From Nocardioides sp. S5 (lineage in GTDB: Bacteria > Actinomycetota > Actinomycetes > Propionibacteriales > Nocardioidaceae): a stretch of DNA of 64,000 nucleotides. The translations under genes were made by a program, and so were the position numbers. Under the pieces are notes generated by a model. That model searched no databases. It had not been told where the DNA came from and saw nothing but the letters and a program-made list of their open reading frames with translations. Of the stretch, positions 24,899-32,242 are shown in pieces. The DNA lies in the NCBI RefSeq assembly GCF_017310035.1, contig NZ_CP022296.1, positions 4,526,001-4,590,000 of the forward strand, in the 5' to 3' direction. Each line of letters starts with the position of its first letter. Within the stretch, counting starts at the first letter, position 1.

Positions 24899-25237
24899 AT
24901 GAAGTGGGTGGCGCTGCTCCTCGTGGCGGTCGCGAGCCTCGGCTTCGCCGCCGACCGGGCGTTCTCCCCGGACCGCCCGTACGACGACTGCTCGGGTGCC
25001 TTCACCCCTGGCGGTCTCGTCGACGAGACAGACCCCGGCGCTGCGACCGCGGACGCCGCCGTGGCGGGTCTCCTCGAGAATGCCGACCACTGGACGTCGG
25101 AGTCGTCGCGCACCTACGCCGACGTGGTCACCTTCACGACGTACGACGCCGACGGACGGCCCCTCGTGGTCGTCGAGGCCGAGCACCGCATGCCGAAGGG
25201 CTGGTTCGTCGGCCGGACCACTACCTGCGACGACTGA
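24899..25237 (+). CDS. Small exported protein of unknown function
   Basis: This 112-residue protein starts with a signal peptide or anchor (KWVALLLVAVASLGFAADRA) and then an acidic outer domain with two cysteines (YDDCSGAF and the C-terminal TTTCDD) that may form a disulfide. A strand-rich middle (ADVVTFTTYDADGRPLVVVEAEHRMPKGW) is visible. I do not recognise a family. It stands alone between two divergent copies of a palindromic repeat and is convergent with the damaged membrane-protein frame on the other strand. Confidence 0.65.
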   Translation: MKWVALLLVAVASLGFAADRAFSPDRPYDDCSGAFTPGGLVDETDPGAATADAAVAGLLENADHWTSESSRTYADVVTFTTYDADGRPLVVVEAEHRMPKGWFVGRTTTCDD

Positions 25238-25547
25238 CCCAGCTGCTGACCGCAGCGACCGCCGGCAGGAGCACGCACACCACCGCCACCGTCGCCGCAC
25301 CGTGCACGGAGGTGACGAGCGAGACCACCACGGCAACCAGGGCGACGGTCACGAGCAGCGCCGGCACCACGACCACCCCGGCCAGGAACACCGGCCAGCG
25401 CGGCGCCCGCGAGGGGCGTACGCCGAGTGCCGCGACCGTCAGCGCCAGAGCAGCTCCGGAGGCCCAGAGCCACCAGGCGGTCCGCCAGCGCTCGGGATCC
25501 TCGAGCGTCCCGCACGGGGCGACGTTGCAGGAGCCACCCCCGAGAGA
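25221..25547 (-). pseudogene. Small membrane-protein frame without a start codon, probably 5'-truncated
   Basis: The reverse strand is open for 108 codons, ending in TAG (25221-25223), and has strong protein character: CNVAPCGTLEDPERWRTAWWLW followed by three hydrophobic segments and SSWVSRRR at the end. A TGA at 25548-25550 closes the frame upstream, and no ATG, GTG or TTG precedes the conserved-looking part, so the 5' end seems lost or shifted. The palindromic repeat copy 2 and the IS element lie just upstream. An unusual CTG start cannot be excluded. No family was recognised. Confidence 0.45.
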
Positions 25548-25570
25548 TCACGCCACGGATCCTGCCACCG

Positions 25571-25618
25571 CAGCGCCATACGAACCCGTACTCATGGGTG
25601 CAGGTTCGTATGACGCAG
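25571..25618. repeat. 48-bp palindromic repeat, copy 2 (inverted)
   Basis: Inner arms CATACGAACC (25577-25586) and GGTTCGTATG (25603-25612) pair exactly. In reverse complement the element aligns with copy 1 at 24831-24878 over its full length. Its right end, ACGCAG, forms part of the target site used by the IS element. Before that insertion it would have ended about 18 bp beyond the end of the long catabolic operon and could have been its terminator. Confidence 0.75.
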
Positions 25619-25627
25619 GGGACCCAG
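25613..25627. repeat. 15-bp target-site duplication, left
   Basis: ACGCAGGGGACCCAG occurs here and identically at 26966-26980, exactly flanking the 1338-bp IS element. A 15-bp duplication is at the upper end of what the IS481 family makes, and perfect identity points to a recent insertion. Confidence 0.9.
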
Positions 25628-25650
25628 TGTGATGTCGCAAGACATCACGG

Positions 25651-25684
25651 ACACCCGAACCCACGGAAACGTGGGTTCGGGTGT
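25651..25684 (-). terminator. Hairpin terminator of the transposase gene
   Basis: A perfect 15-bp stem (25651-25665 with 25670-25684) closed by the tetraloop GAAA (TTTC on the transcript strand) begins 3 bp after the transposase stop. It is inside the IS and overlaps the region next to its terminal inverted repeat. Confidence 0.8.
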
Positions 25685-25687
25685 TCT

Positions 25688-26875
25688 TCATTTCGGGGTT
25701 CTGCGTTGGTAGTCGTGGTCGGGGTCGATGGTGAGCTCGCGGAGGAGTTCGCCGGTGATGGCGTTGATGACGCGCACCTGTAGGTCCTGGATGAGCAGGA
25801 TGACGTGGGTTCGGGTGTGGGTTCGTCCGACGCCGATGTGGCGCAGTTGGCCGGCGATGCGCAGGGTGACGGTGCCGGACTTGTCGACGATGTCGTGTCG
25901 GATGCGGTCGTGGGTGTCGGTGTCGCGGCTGGGGCCGGGGACGGCTTTGGGGATGGCGTCGTAGAGCGCTGCGGGGGTGGCCTTGTGTGGTAGCGAGCGG
26001 TGGGGCCGGGTGGTGTTGTACTCGCGGCGGAACCGGTCCAGCAGGGCCTGTAGCTCGTCGATGGTGGCGGGCTGTGCGGGTTGGGCGCGTAGCCAGTTCT
26101 TCATCGTCTGCTGGAACCTCTCCACTTTCCCGCAGGTGGTGGGGTGGTTGGGCCGGGAGTTCTTCTGGATGACGTGCCAGTCGCGGAGCTGGTGCTCGAA
26201 TCCGTTGCGGCCGCCGCGGTGTCCGATGCTGGCCAGGCGGACGGTGTAGACCATGCCGTTGTCGGTCAGCGTGGATGCGGGGATGCCGTGCTGACCTGCG
26301 GCTTTGCGGAAGGTGGCCGTCACGATCGTGGTGGTGATCGCCCGGTGGGCGGTCACGTGGAGTGCGTAGCGGGTGCAGTCGTCGAGCCAGGTGATGATCT
26401 CGACACCTTTGGGGAACGTCGCGGTGTCGGTGAGGGGGTAGTGGGTGAAGTCGGACTGCCAGCACTCGTTGGGCATCGCGGCCTGGAACCGGATGTAGGA
26501 CGACCGGGGTCGTTTCCTCGGTTCGGGGGTGACGGCGCCGTGGCGGGTCAGGATGCGGTGGATCGTGGCACGTGAGAGCTGTACGTCGTGGTGCTGGGCC
26601 AGGTGCCAGGCGATGGTGTCGGCGCCGGCGTCGTGGCCGGCCTCGAGGAGTTGTTTGCGCAGGGTGAGGACCAGGTCGACAGTCGCGGGCGGGGTGGCTC
26701 GCGGTGAGGTCTTCGGGGCCTTGGAGCGGGGTTCGAAGGCGGCCTCGCCCTCGTCTCGGTAACGGGCCAGCAGTTCGTAGAGCCAGGAACGGGACACCCC
26801 GTACGCGGCGGTGACCTCGTCGACTGTTCTTTTCTCGACCACGACAGCGGTGATGACCAGGCGTGCCTTCGACAT
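25688..26875 (-). CDS. IS481-family transposase
   Basis: The 395-residue transposase has an N-terminal helix-turn-helix (KRTVDEVTAAYGVSRSWLYELLARY, about 15-39), a second HTH-like part (QLSRATIHRILTRHG) and an rve-type DDE integrase core. Catalytic residues are Asp142 (WQSDFTH), Asp205 (LTDNG) and Glu252 (GKVERFQQ), with RREYNTTRPHRSL after the Glu as usual. The second Asp to Glu spacing is 46 residues, longer than the classical 35, because of an insertion rich in Gly, Arg and His. A C-terminal beta domain of about 85 residues follows. All catalytic residues are intact, so the element may still move. Confidence 0.95.
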   Translation of the reverse strand: MSKARLVITAVVVEKRTVDEVTAAYGVSRSWLYELLARYRDEGEAAFEPRSKAPKTSPRATPPATVDLVLTLRKQLLEAGHDAGADTIAWHLAQHHDVQLSRATIHRILTRHGAVTPEPRKRPRSSYIRFQAAMPNECWQSDFTHYPLTDTATFPKGVEIITWLDDCTRYALHVTAHRAITTTIVTATFRKAAGQHGIPASTLTDNGMVYTVRLASIGHRGGRNGFEHQLRDWHVIQKNSRPNHPTTCGKVERFQQTMKNWLRAQPAQPATIDELQALLDRFRREYNTTRPHRSLPHKATPAALYDAIPKAVPGPSRDTDTHDRIRHDIVDKSGTVTLRIAGQLRHIGVGRTHTRTHVILLIQDLQVRVINAITGELLRELTIDPDHDYQRRTPK

Positions 26876-26965
26876 GGCTGAGCATCAGCGCGGTGTCGCG
26901 TATGTCTTGAGACATCTGTCCGGGATGTCGTGAGACAGGTGTCCGGGATGTCCTGAGCCAGCACA

Positions 26966-26980
26966 ACGCAGGGGACCCAG
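26966..26980. repeat. 15-bp target-site duplication, right
   Basis: This is the identical partner of 25613-25627. Six bases separate it from the stop codon of the acyl-CoA dehydrogenase gene (26987-26989). Confidence 0.9.
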
Positions 26981-26986
26981 CGGGGC

Positions 26987-28147
26987 TCAGTAGGACTTCG
27001 GCAGCCCCAGCGAGTGCATCGCGACGAAGTTCAGGATCATCTCCCGGCTGACCGGCGCGATCCGGCCCGCGCGCGCGGCGACGAGCAGCCCGGCCATGCC
27101 GTACTCCTGCGTGATGCCGTTGCCACCATGGGTCTGCACCGCGGCGTCGACCGCGTGCACCGCTGCCTCGGCGGCGGCGTACTTAGCCATGTTCGCCGCC
27201 TCGCCGGCCGCCATGTCGTCGCCGGCGTCGACCAGCGCGGACGCCTTCTGGGTCATCAGCCGGGCCAGCTCGTTCTCGATGTGCGCCATGGCGAGCGGGT
27301 GGGCGATCGCCTGGTGCGAGCCGATCGGCGCCTTGAAGACCGTGCGCTCCTTGGCGTACGCCGACGCCTTCTCGAGGGCGTGGCGCGCCAGCCCGGTCGA
27401 GAAGGAGGCCGCCATGATCCGCTCGGGGTTGAGGCCCGCGAAGAGCTGCACCAGTCCGCCGTCCTCGTCGCCGACGAGCGCGTCGGCGGGGAGGCGGACG
27501 TCGTCGATGAAGACCTGGAACTGCTTCTCCGGGCTGACGATCTCCATCGGGATCGCGGTGAACTCGAAGCCCGCGGAGCCAGTCGGCACCACGAAGAGGC
27601 ACGGCTTGAGCCTGCCGGTCCGCTCGTCCTCAGCACGGGCGACGACCAGGACGTTCTCGGCCTCGTCGACACCGGAGATGTAGATCTTCTGGCCCTTGAG
27701 CACCCACTCGTCGCCGTCGCGGCACGCGGTGGTCGTGATGTTGTGGGAGTTCGTGCCGGCGTCGGGCTCGGTGATGGCGAAGGCCATGGTGGCGGTGCCG
27801 TCGCAGATGCCGGGCAGCCAGCGCTGCTTCTGCTCCGGCGTGCCGTAGCGCGCGATGACGGTGCCGCAGATCGCCGGGCTGACGACCATCATCAGCAGCG
27901 GGCAGCCCTGCGCGGCGAGCTCCTCGCAGACCGCGGCCACGTCGCCGATCCCGCCGCCCCCGCCGCCGTACTCCTCCGGGATGTTGACCCCGAGGTAGCC
28001 CGCCTTGGCGATCTCCATCCACAGCTCGGTGGTCTTCTCGCCCGAGCGGGCGCGCTGGACGAACCAGTCGCGGCCGTAGCCCTTCGCGAGCTTGGCGACC
28101 TGGCGCCGCAGCTCCTGGCGCTCCTCGGTCTCGGTGAAGGTGGTCAT
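26987..28147 (-). CDS. Acyl-CoA dehydrogenase (FadE12-like)
   Basis: The 386-residue flavoprotein has the standard layout: an N-terminal helical domain (LGVNIPEEYGG), a middle beta domain with the FAD/substrate signature MAFAITEPDAGTNSHNI and GQKIYISGVDEAENVLVVAR, and a C-terminal helical domain with QTHGGNGITQEYGM, where the active-site Glu is expected. It oxidises an acyl-CoA to the 2,3-enoyl-CoA in the cytoplasm. It is the last gene of the eight-gene TetR-led operon; its ATG overlaps the biotin carboxylase stop (ATGA). M. tuberculosis fadE12 occupies the same place next to accA2. Confidence 0.92.
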   Translation of the reverse strand: MTTFTETEERQELRRQVAKLAKGYGRDWFVQRARSGEKTTELWMEIAKAGYLGVNIPEEYGGGGGGIGDVAAVCEELAAQGCPLLMMVVSPAICGTVIARYGTPEQKQRWLPGICDGTATMAFAITEPDAGTNSHNITTTACRDGDEWVLKGQKIYISGVDEAENVLVVARAEDERTGRLKPCLFVVPTGSAGFEFTAIPMEIVSPEKQFQVFIDDVRLPADALVGDEDGGLVQLFAGLNPERIMAASFSTGLARHALEKASAYAKERTVFKAPIGSHQAIAHPLAMAHIENELARLMTQKASALVDAGDDMAAGEAANMAKYAAAEAAVHAVDAAVQTHGGNGITQEYGMAGLLVAARAGRIAPVSREMILNFVAMHSLGLPKSY

Positions 28148-30099
28148 GCGTGCTCCTCGGGTTGTTCGGTGGCCACGACTGCCAGGACTTCCCCGGACGC
28201 GACCTGCGCACCGGGCTCGACGTTGATCTCGGCGACCGTGCCGTCGTGCGGCGCGGTCACCGTGTGCTGCATCTTCATGGCCTCCAGGACGAGCACGGCG
28301 TCGCCCGCGGAGACGGTCGCGCCGACCTCGGCGACGACCTTCACGACCGTGCCCGGCATCGGCGCGAGCAGGGAACCGCTCGCCACCGCGTCTGCCGGGT
28401 CGGTGAAGCGCGGGACCTCGCGCAGCCGGACGGACCCAACGGCGCCGTCGACCCAGACCTCACGCGTGCCGGTGCGCTGGTCGACGTCGATGAGTCCGTC
28501 CCACCGCCCGGTGACGCCGTCGACCTCGAGCCTCACCCGGGTCGGCGAGACCTCGAGGACCGCCACGCCCTGGACGTCGAAGCCGTCGCGGGTCCCCCAC
28601 CACTCGACGGGGTCGTGGCCCTCGAAGGTGGTGCGCTGCGGCTGGCTGACGACGTTGCGCCAGGCGGCCGGGACGCCCTGCTGGACCGTACGCCGCTCCG
28701 CGTCGGCCGCGGCCAGCATCAGGGCCCCCGCCACGAGGTTCGCGCGGTCCCTAGGGGTTGAGTCTGCAGGAGACTCAGCGGAAATCGGACGTGACTCCAG
28801 CCAGGTGGTCGTCATGTCCCCGGCGACGAAGACCGGGTCGCTGAGGATCGCGACGAGCTGGTCGCGGTTGGTCGTGACCCCGTGGATGCGAGCGCGGCGC
28901 AGGGCTGCGACGAGCATCCGGACTGCCTGCTCGCGCGTCGGCGCCCACGCCATCACCTTGGCCAGCATCGCGTCGTAGAAGGTGGAGACCTCGTCCCCCG
29001 ACGCGAACCCGCTGTCGACCCGCACGCCCGCACCCGAGAGCGGTCCGAACTCGACGTCCGACGGCAGGTCGAAGGTGACCAGCGCACCGCTCTGCGGCGT
29101 GTACGTCGCGTCCTCGGCGTAGAGGCGTACCTCGACCGCGTGCCCCTTCGCCGGCATCCGCTGGACGTCGGGGACCTGCCCCTCGGCGACGGCGAGCTGG
29201 AGCTCGACGAGGTCGACCTCCTGCACGAGCTCGGTGACCGGGTGCTCGACCTGGAGACGGGTGTTCATCTCGAGGAAGAACCAACGGTCGGCAGCGGGGT
29301 CGTAGAGGAACTCCACCGTCCCGGCGCCGCGGTAACCGATGTCGGCGGCCAGCCGCTCGGCCGCCTCGCACATGGCCGCCTCGGTGGCGGCGGGAAGCCC
29401 CGGGGCGGGGGCCTCCTCGACCACCTTCTGGTGGCGCCGCTGGACCGAGCAGTCACGGGTGCCGAGGGCGACGGCGCGGTCCGCTGTCGCGACGACCTGC
29501 ACCTCGACGTGGCGGCCGGCCTCGACGTACGGCTCCACGAAGACGGTGCCGTCGCCGAAGGCCGACTCGGCCTCGGCGCGCGCGGCCTCGATCTCCGCCT
29601 CGAGCCGGTCGAGGGTGCGTACGACCCGCATCCCGCGGCCTCCGCCGCCGGCCGACGCCTTGACGAGCAGGGGCAGGTCGGCCTCGGTCGGGTCGGACGG
29701 CGCGGCGAGCACGGGGACGCCGGCCTTCTCGGCGATCTCCTTGGCGCGGACCTTGTCGCCCATCGCCTCGATCGCCTCCGGCGGCGGGCCGACCCAGGTG
29801 AGACCGGCAGCGAGGACCGCGCGGGCGAGGTCGGCGTTCTCGGACAGGAAACCGTAGCCGGGGTGGACCGCATCGGCGCCCGAGCGCTGCGCGGCCTCCA
29901 CGACCAGGTCGATGCGGAGGTAGGTGTCCGCGGGTGCGTTGCCCGGGAGGCGTACGGCGTGGTCGGCCTCGGCGACGTAGGGCAGCGAGGCGTCCGCGTC
30001 GGAGTGGACGGCGACGGTCTCGATGCCGAGCCGCCGGCAGGTGGCGAAGACCCGGCGGGCGATCTCGCCCCGGTTGGCGACGAGGAGACGTTGGATCAC
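28144..30099 (-). CDS. Acyl-CoA carboxylase alpha subunit (biotin carboxylase with biotin carrier domain), AccA2-like
   Basis: The 651-residue protein starts with the biotin carboxylase domain (RLLVANRGEIARRVFATCRRLG; ATP-grasp loop KASAGGGGRGMRVV; FLEMNTRLQVEHPVTE). It ends with a biotinyl domain carrying EAMKM, so Lys609 should be biotinylated. It forms acyl-CoA carboxylase with the next gene product and carboxylates a propionyl-, methylcrotonyl- or geranyl-type CoA; the sequence does not decide which. The GTG start overlaps the beta-subunit stop. An oddity is the stretch AESPADSTP near residue 445, encoded by a palindrome (28759-28777) also found as a terminator at 47518-47536. Confidence 0.93.
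   Translation of the reverse strand: MIQRLLVANRGEIARRVFATCRRLGIETVAVHSDADASLPYVAEADHAVRLPGNAPADTYLRIDLVVEAAQRSGADAVHPGYGFLSENADLARAVLAAGLTWVGPPPEAIEAMGDKVRAKEIAEKAGVPVLAAPSDPTEADLPLLVKASAGGGGRGMRVVRTLDRLEAEIEAARAEAESAFGDGTVFVEPYVEAGRHVEVQVVATADRAVALGTRDCSVQRRHQKVVEEAPAPGLPAATEAAMCEAAERLAADIGYRGAGTVEFLYDPAADRWFFLEMNTRLQVEHPVTELVQEVDLVELQLAVAEGQVPDVQRMPAKGHAVEVRLYAEDATYTPQSGALVTFDLPSDVEFGPLSGAGVRVDSGFASGDEVSTFYDAMLAKVMAWAPTREQAVRMLVAALRRARIHGVTTNRDQLVAILSDPVFVAGDMTTTWLESRPISAESPADSTPRDRANLVAGALMLAAADAERRTVQQGVPAAWRNVVSQPQRTTFEGHDPVEWWGTRDGFDVQGVAVLEVSPTRVRLEVDGVTGRWDGLIDVDQRTGTREVWVDGAVGSVRLREVPRFTDPADAVASGSLLAPMPGTVVKVVAEVGATVSAGDAVLVLEAMKMQHTVTAPHDGTVAEINVEPGAQVASGEVLAVVATEQPEEHA
28759..28777. 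repeat. Short palindrome inside the alpha-subunit gene
   Basis: TGAGTCT-GCAGG-AGACTCA (7-bp arms) matches 18 of 19 positions of the centre of the terminator hairpin at 47511-47545 (TGAGTCT-CCAGG-AGACTCA). Here it is translated as part of a linker between the carboxylase and carrier domains. Confidence 0.5.
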
Positions 30100-31754
30100 G
30101 GGCGGAACACCCCGAATCGGTCGGCGCCCCGGATCGGCGCATGGGCGATGACGCTGAGGCAGATGGCGAGCACGGTGCGGGTGTCGCGCGGGTCGATGAC
30201 GCCGTCGTCGTAGAGCATCCCGGAGAGGAAGTAGGGCAGGGACTGCTCCTCGACCGAGGCCTCGACGTAGTCCTTGACGCCCTTGAAGCCCTCGGCGTCG
30301 AAGACCTCGCCCTTGGACTCCGCGGACTGCTGGGCGACGATCTCGAGGACGCCGGCGAGCTGGGCCGGGCCCATGACGGCGGACTTCGCGCTGGGCCAGG
30401 TGAAGAGGAAGCGCGGGTCGAAGGCGCGGCCGTTCATGCCGTAGTTGCCGGCGCCGTAGGACGCGCCCATGATCACGCTCAGGTGCGGCACGGTGGAGTT
30501 GGAGACCGCGTTGATCATCATCGCGCCGTGCTTGATGATGCCGCCCTGCTCGTAGTCCTTGCCGACCATGTAGCCGGTCGTGTTGTGCAGGAACAGCAGC
30601 GGCGTGTGCGAGGAGTTGGCGAGCTGGATGAACTGCGTCGCCTTCTGCGCCTCCTCGGAGAACAGCACGCCCTGCGCGTTGGCCAGGATGCCGATCGGCT
30701 GACCGTGGAGCTCGGCCCAGCCGGTGACGAGCGAGGTGCCGTAGAGCGGCTTGAACTCGTCGAAGGGCCGGCCGTTGTGCTCGCTCGTGCCGTCGACGAT
30801 CCGCACGATGACCTCGCGGGGGTCGAACGGCTCCTTGAGGTCGGTCGGGATGAGGTCGAGGAGGCCCTCGGGGTCGGCGTCGGGCTCGGCGAAGGCGGCG
30901 GCCCGGCCATGTGGCGTTCCCCGGGTACCCGGGGAACGTCGAGGTTCCCCCCCGAAGTTTCGGGGGTGAGGCTCCAGATTCCCCGGGTACCCGGGGATCG
31001 CGACACGGCGCCGGTTGAGCCGGGCCACGATCCGTCGCCCGATCCGGATCGCGTCGTGCTCGTCCTCGGCGAGGTAGTCGGCGAGCCCGGACACGCGGGC
31101 GTGCATCTCCGCACCACCGAGCGACTCGTCGTCGGACTCCTCGCCGGTGGCCATCTTCACCAGCGGCGGGCCGCCGAGGAACACCTTGGCCCCACCGCGC
31201 ACGAAGACGGTGTAGTCGCTCATGCCGGGGACGTACGCCCCACCGGCGGTCGAGTTGCCGAAGACGAGCGCGATCGTGGGCTGGCGTCGCGCCGAGGCGC
31301 GGGTCAGGTCGCGGAAGAGCTTGCCGCCGGGGATGAAGATCTCCTTCTGCGTCGGCAGGTCCGCACCGCCGGACTCGACCAGCGAGATCGTCGGGAGGTC
31401 GTTCTCCTCGGCGATCTGCGAGGCCCGGAAGATCTTCTTCACCGTCCAGGGGTTGCTGGCGCCGCCCTTCACGGTGGGGTCGTTGGCGCTGATCATGCAC
31501 TCCACGCCCTCGACCACGCCGATGCCGGTGACCACGGAGGCGCCGACGGTGAAGTCCGAGCCCCACCCGGCGAGCGGCGAGAGCTCGAGGAACGCCGATC
31601 CGGGGTCGAGCAGCAGCTCGATCCGCTCGCGCGCGGTGAGCTTGCCGCGGGCGTGGTGGCGGTCGACGTACTTCTCTCCCCCACCGGCGACGGCGACCGC
31701 GTGCTGGGCGTCGAGGTCGGTGAGCTTCTCGAGCATGGCCTCGCGGTTGCTCAT
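30096..31754 (-). CDS. Acyl-CoA carboxylase beta subunit (carboxyltransferase), AccD2-like, with in-frame repeat insertion
   Basis: This 552-residue carboxyltransferase has the N-terminal crotonase-like domain (ARGKLTARERIELLLDPGSAFLE; SGGADLPTQKEIF; GNSTAGGAYVPGMSDY; FLGGPPLVKMATGEE) and the C-terminal one (FDEFKPLYGTSLVTGWAELHG; NTTGYMVGKDYEQGGIIKHGA; GASYGAGNYGM). It moves the carboxyl group from biotin to the acyl-CoA. Between the domains, residues 251-281 are encoded by a 92-bp palindromic repeat (30913-31004) also found between genes at 53876. They give IPGYPGNLEPHPRNFGGEP and following residues, a Pro/Gly/Arg-rich linker. The rest reads without interruption, so the enzyme is probably active. 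Confidence 0.93.
   Translation of the reverse strand: MSNREAMLEKLTDLDAQHAVAVAGGGEKYVDRHHARGKLTARERIELLLDPGSAFLELSPLAGWGSDFTVGASVVTGIGVVEGVECMISANDPTVKGGASNPWTVKKIFRASQIAEENDLPTISLVESGGADLPTQKEIFIPGGKLFRDLTRASARRQPTIALVFGNSTAGGAYVPGMSDYTVFVRGGAKVFLGGPPLVKMATGEESDDESLGGAEMHARVSGLADYLAEDEHDAIRIGRRIVARLNRRRVAIPGYPGNLEPHPRNFGGEPRRSPGTRGTPHGRAAAFAEPDADPEGLLDLIPTDLKEPFDPREVIVRIVDGTSEHNGRPFDEFKPLYGTSLVTGWAELHGQPIGILANAQGVLFSEEAQKATQFIQLANSSHTPLLFLHNTTGYMVGKDYEQGGIIKHGAMMINAVSNSTVPHLSVIMGASYGAGNYGMNGRAFDPRFLFTWPSAKSAVMGPAQLAGVLEIVAQQSAESKGEVFDAEGFKGVKDYVEASVEEQSLPYFLSGMLYDDGVIDPRDTRTVLAICLSVIAHAPIRGADRFGVFRP
30913..31004. repeat. 92-bp palindromic repeat, copy A, inside a coding sequence
   Basis: The copy has two near-perfect palindromes built on CCCCGGGTACCCGGGG (about 30919-30934 and 30981-30996), separated by a central stem CCCCCGAA-GT-TTCGGGGG. 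It aligns without gaps with copy B at 53876-53967, with 79 of 92 identical positions (86%). It lies wholly inside the carboxyltransferase gene and keeps the frame open. Confidence 0.9.
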
Positions 31755-32242
31755 GCCTCCACCACGGCCTTCATCCGCTCCAGCGTCGTGCGCATCCCCT
31801 TGCGGTTGGTGCGTCCGCGCAGCGCGCCGAGGAGGGTCCAGTAGACGCGCGTGAACAGCGACGGCTCCATCCGGAAGTACTCCGTGACGAGGGTGCCGCC
31901 GTCCTTCGGCTCGAGCCGGTAGCCCCAGTTGTTGACCGTCACCGCGTCGGTGCCGACGGAGAACTCGAAGACCTTCTCGGGCTCGCACGCCGTGACGCGG
32001 CACGGCGACCAGTACGTCGGTCCCACGCCGTTGCGCTTCACGTGACCGGCGAAGTAGGCACCCACCTCGGGGCCGGTGGAGCCGCGGGTCCACTTGGCCT
32101 CGAACGTCTCGGGGCTGAACTCCCCGATCCGCGTGACGTCGCTGACGAGGTCCCAGACCTCGGCGGGCGGGGCGTCCATCCAGACCGACACCTCATCGCC
32201 CAGGGACGGCAACAGCTTCATCGTGTTCCTCTCATCAGGCAT
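31751..32242 (-). CDS. SRPBCC-family (START/Bet v1-like) protein
   Basis: The 163-residue protein has the helix-grip pattern of polyketide-cyclase/START-like proteins: VSVWMDAPPAEVWDLVSDVTRIGEFSPETFEAKW at the N-terminus, antiparallel strands (GAYFAGHVKRNGVGPTYWSPCRVTACEP, then GTLVTEYFRMEP) and a long C-terminal helix (KGMRTTLERMKAVVEA). Such proteins bind hydrophobic ligands in a cavity. In this operon it may hold or chaperone the hydrophobic acyl substrate. It overlaps the upstream gene by 8 nt and the downstream one by 4; MKLLPS at 32221 is a possible alternative start. Confidence 0.88.
   Translation of the reverse strand: MPDERNTMKLLPSLGDEVSVWMDAPPAEVWDLVSDVTRIGEFSPETFEAKWTRGSTGPEVGAYFAGHVKRNGVGPTYWSPCRVTACEPEKVFEFSVGTDAVTVNNWGYRLEPKDGGTLVTEYFRMEPSLFTRVYWTLLGALRGRTNRKGMRTTLERMKAVVEA

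Larger units (their letters stand above)
25628..26965 (-). mobile_element. Complete IS481-family insertion sequence, 1338 bp
   Basis: The element starts TGTGATGTC and, read from the other end, TGTGCTGGC. The imperfect terminal inverted repeats share TGTG-TG near the tip and GACATC-CGGACAC further in (about 25651 and 26945). It carries one intact transposase gene on the reverse strand and a hairpin terminator after it, and it is bounded by identical 15-bp repeats. It sits 21 bp downstream of the stop of the acyl-CoA dehydrogenase gene and does not interrupt it. Confidence 0.92.

Noticed and set aside
25114..25551. 145-codon reverse frame starting with a GTG near the repeat
   Set aside because: Its composition is Arg/Gly-rich without structure; the frame one base over shows a membrane protein, which is listed instead as a damaged gene.
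30913..31004. GGGTACCC palindromes as cloning-site or assembly contamination
   Set aside because: The whole 92-bp element recurs with 13 scattered differences at 53876, and the surrounding gene reads in frame, which does not fit vector sequence.
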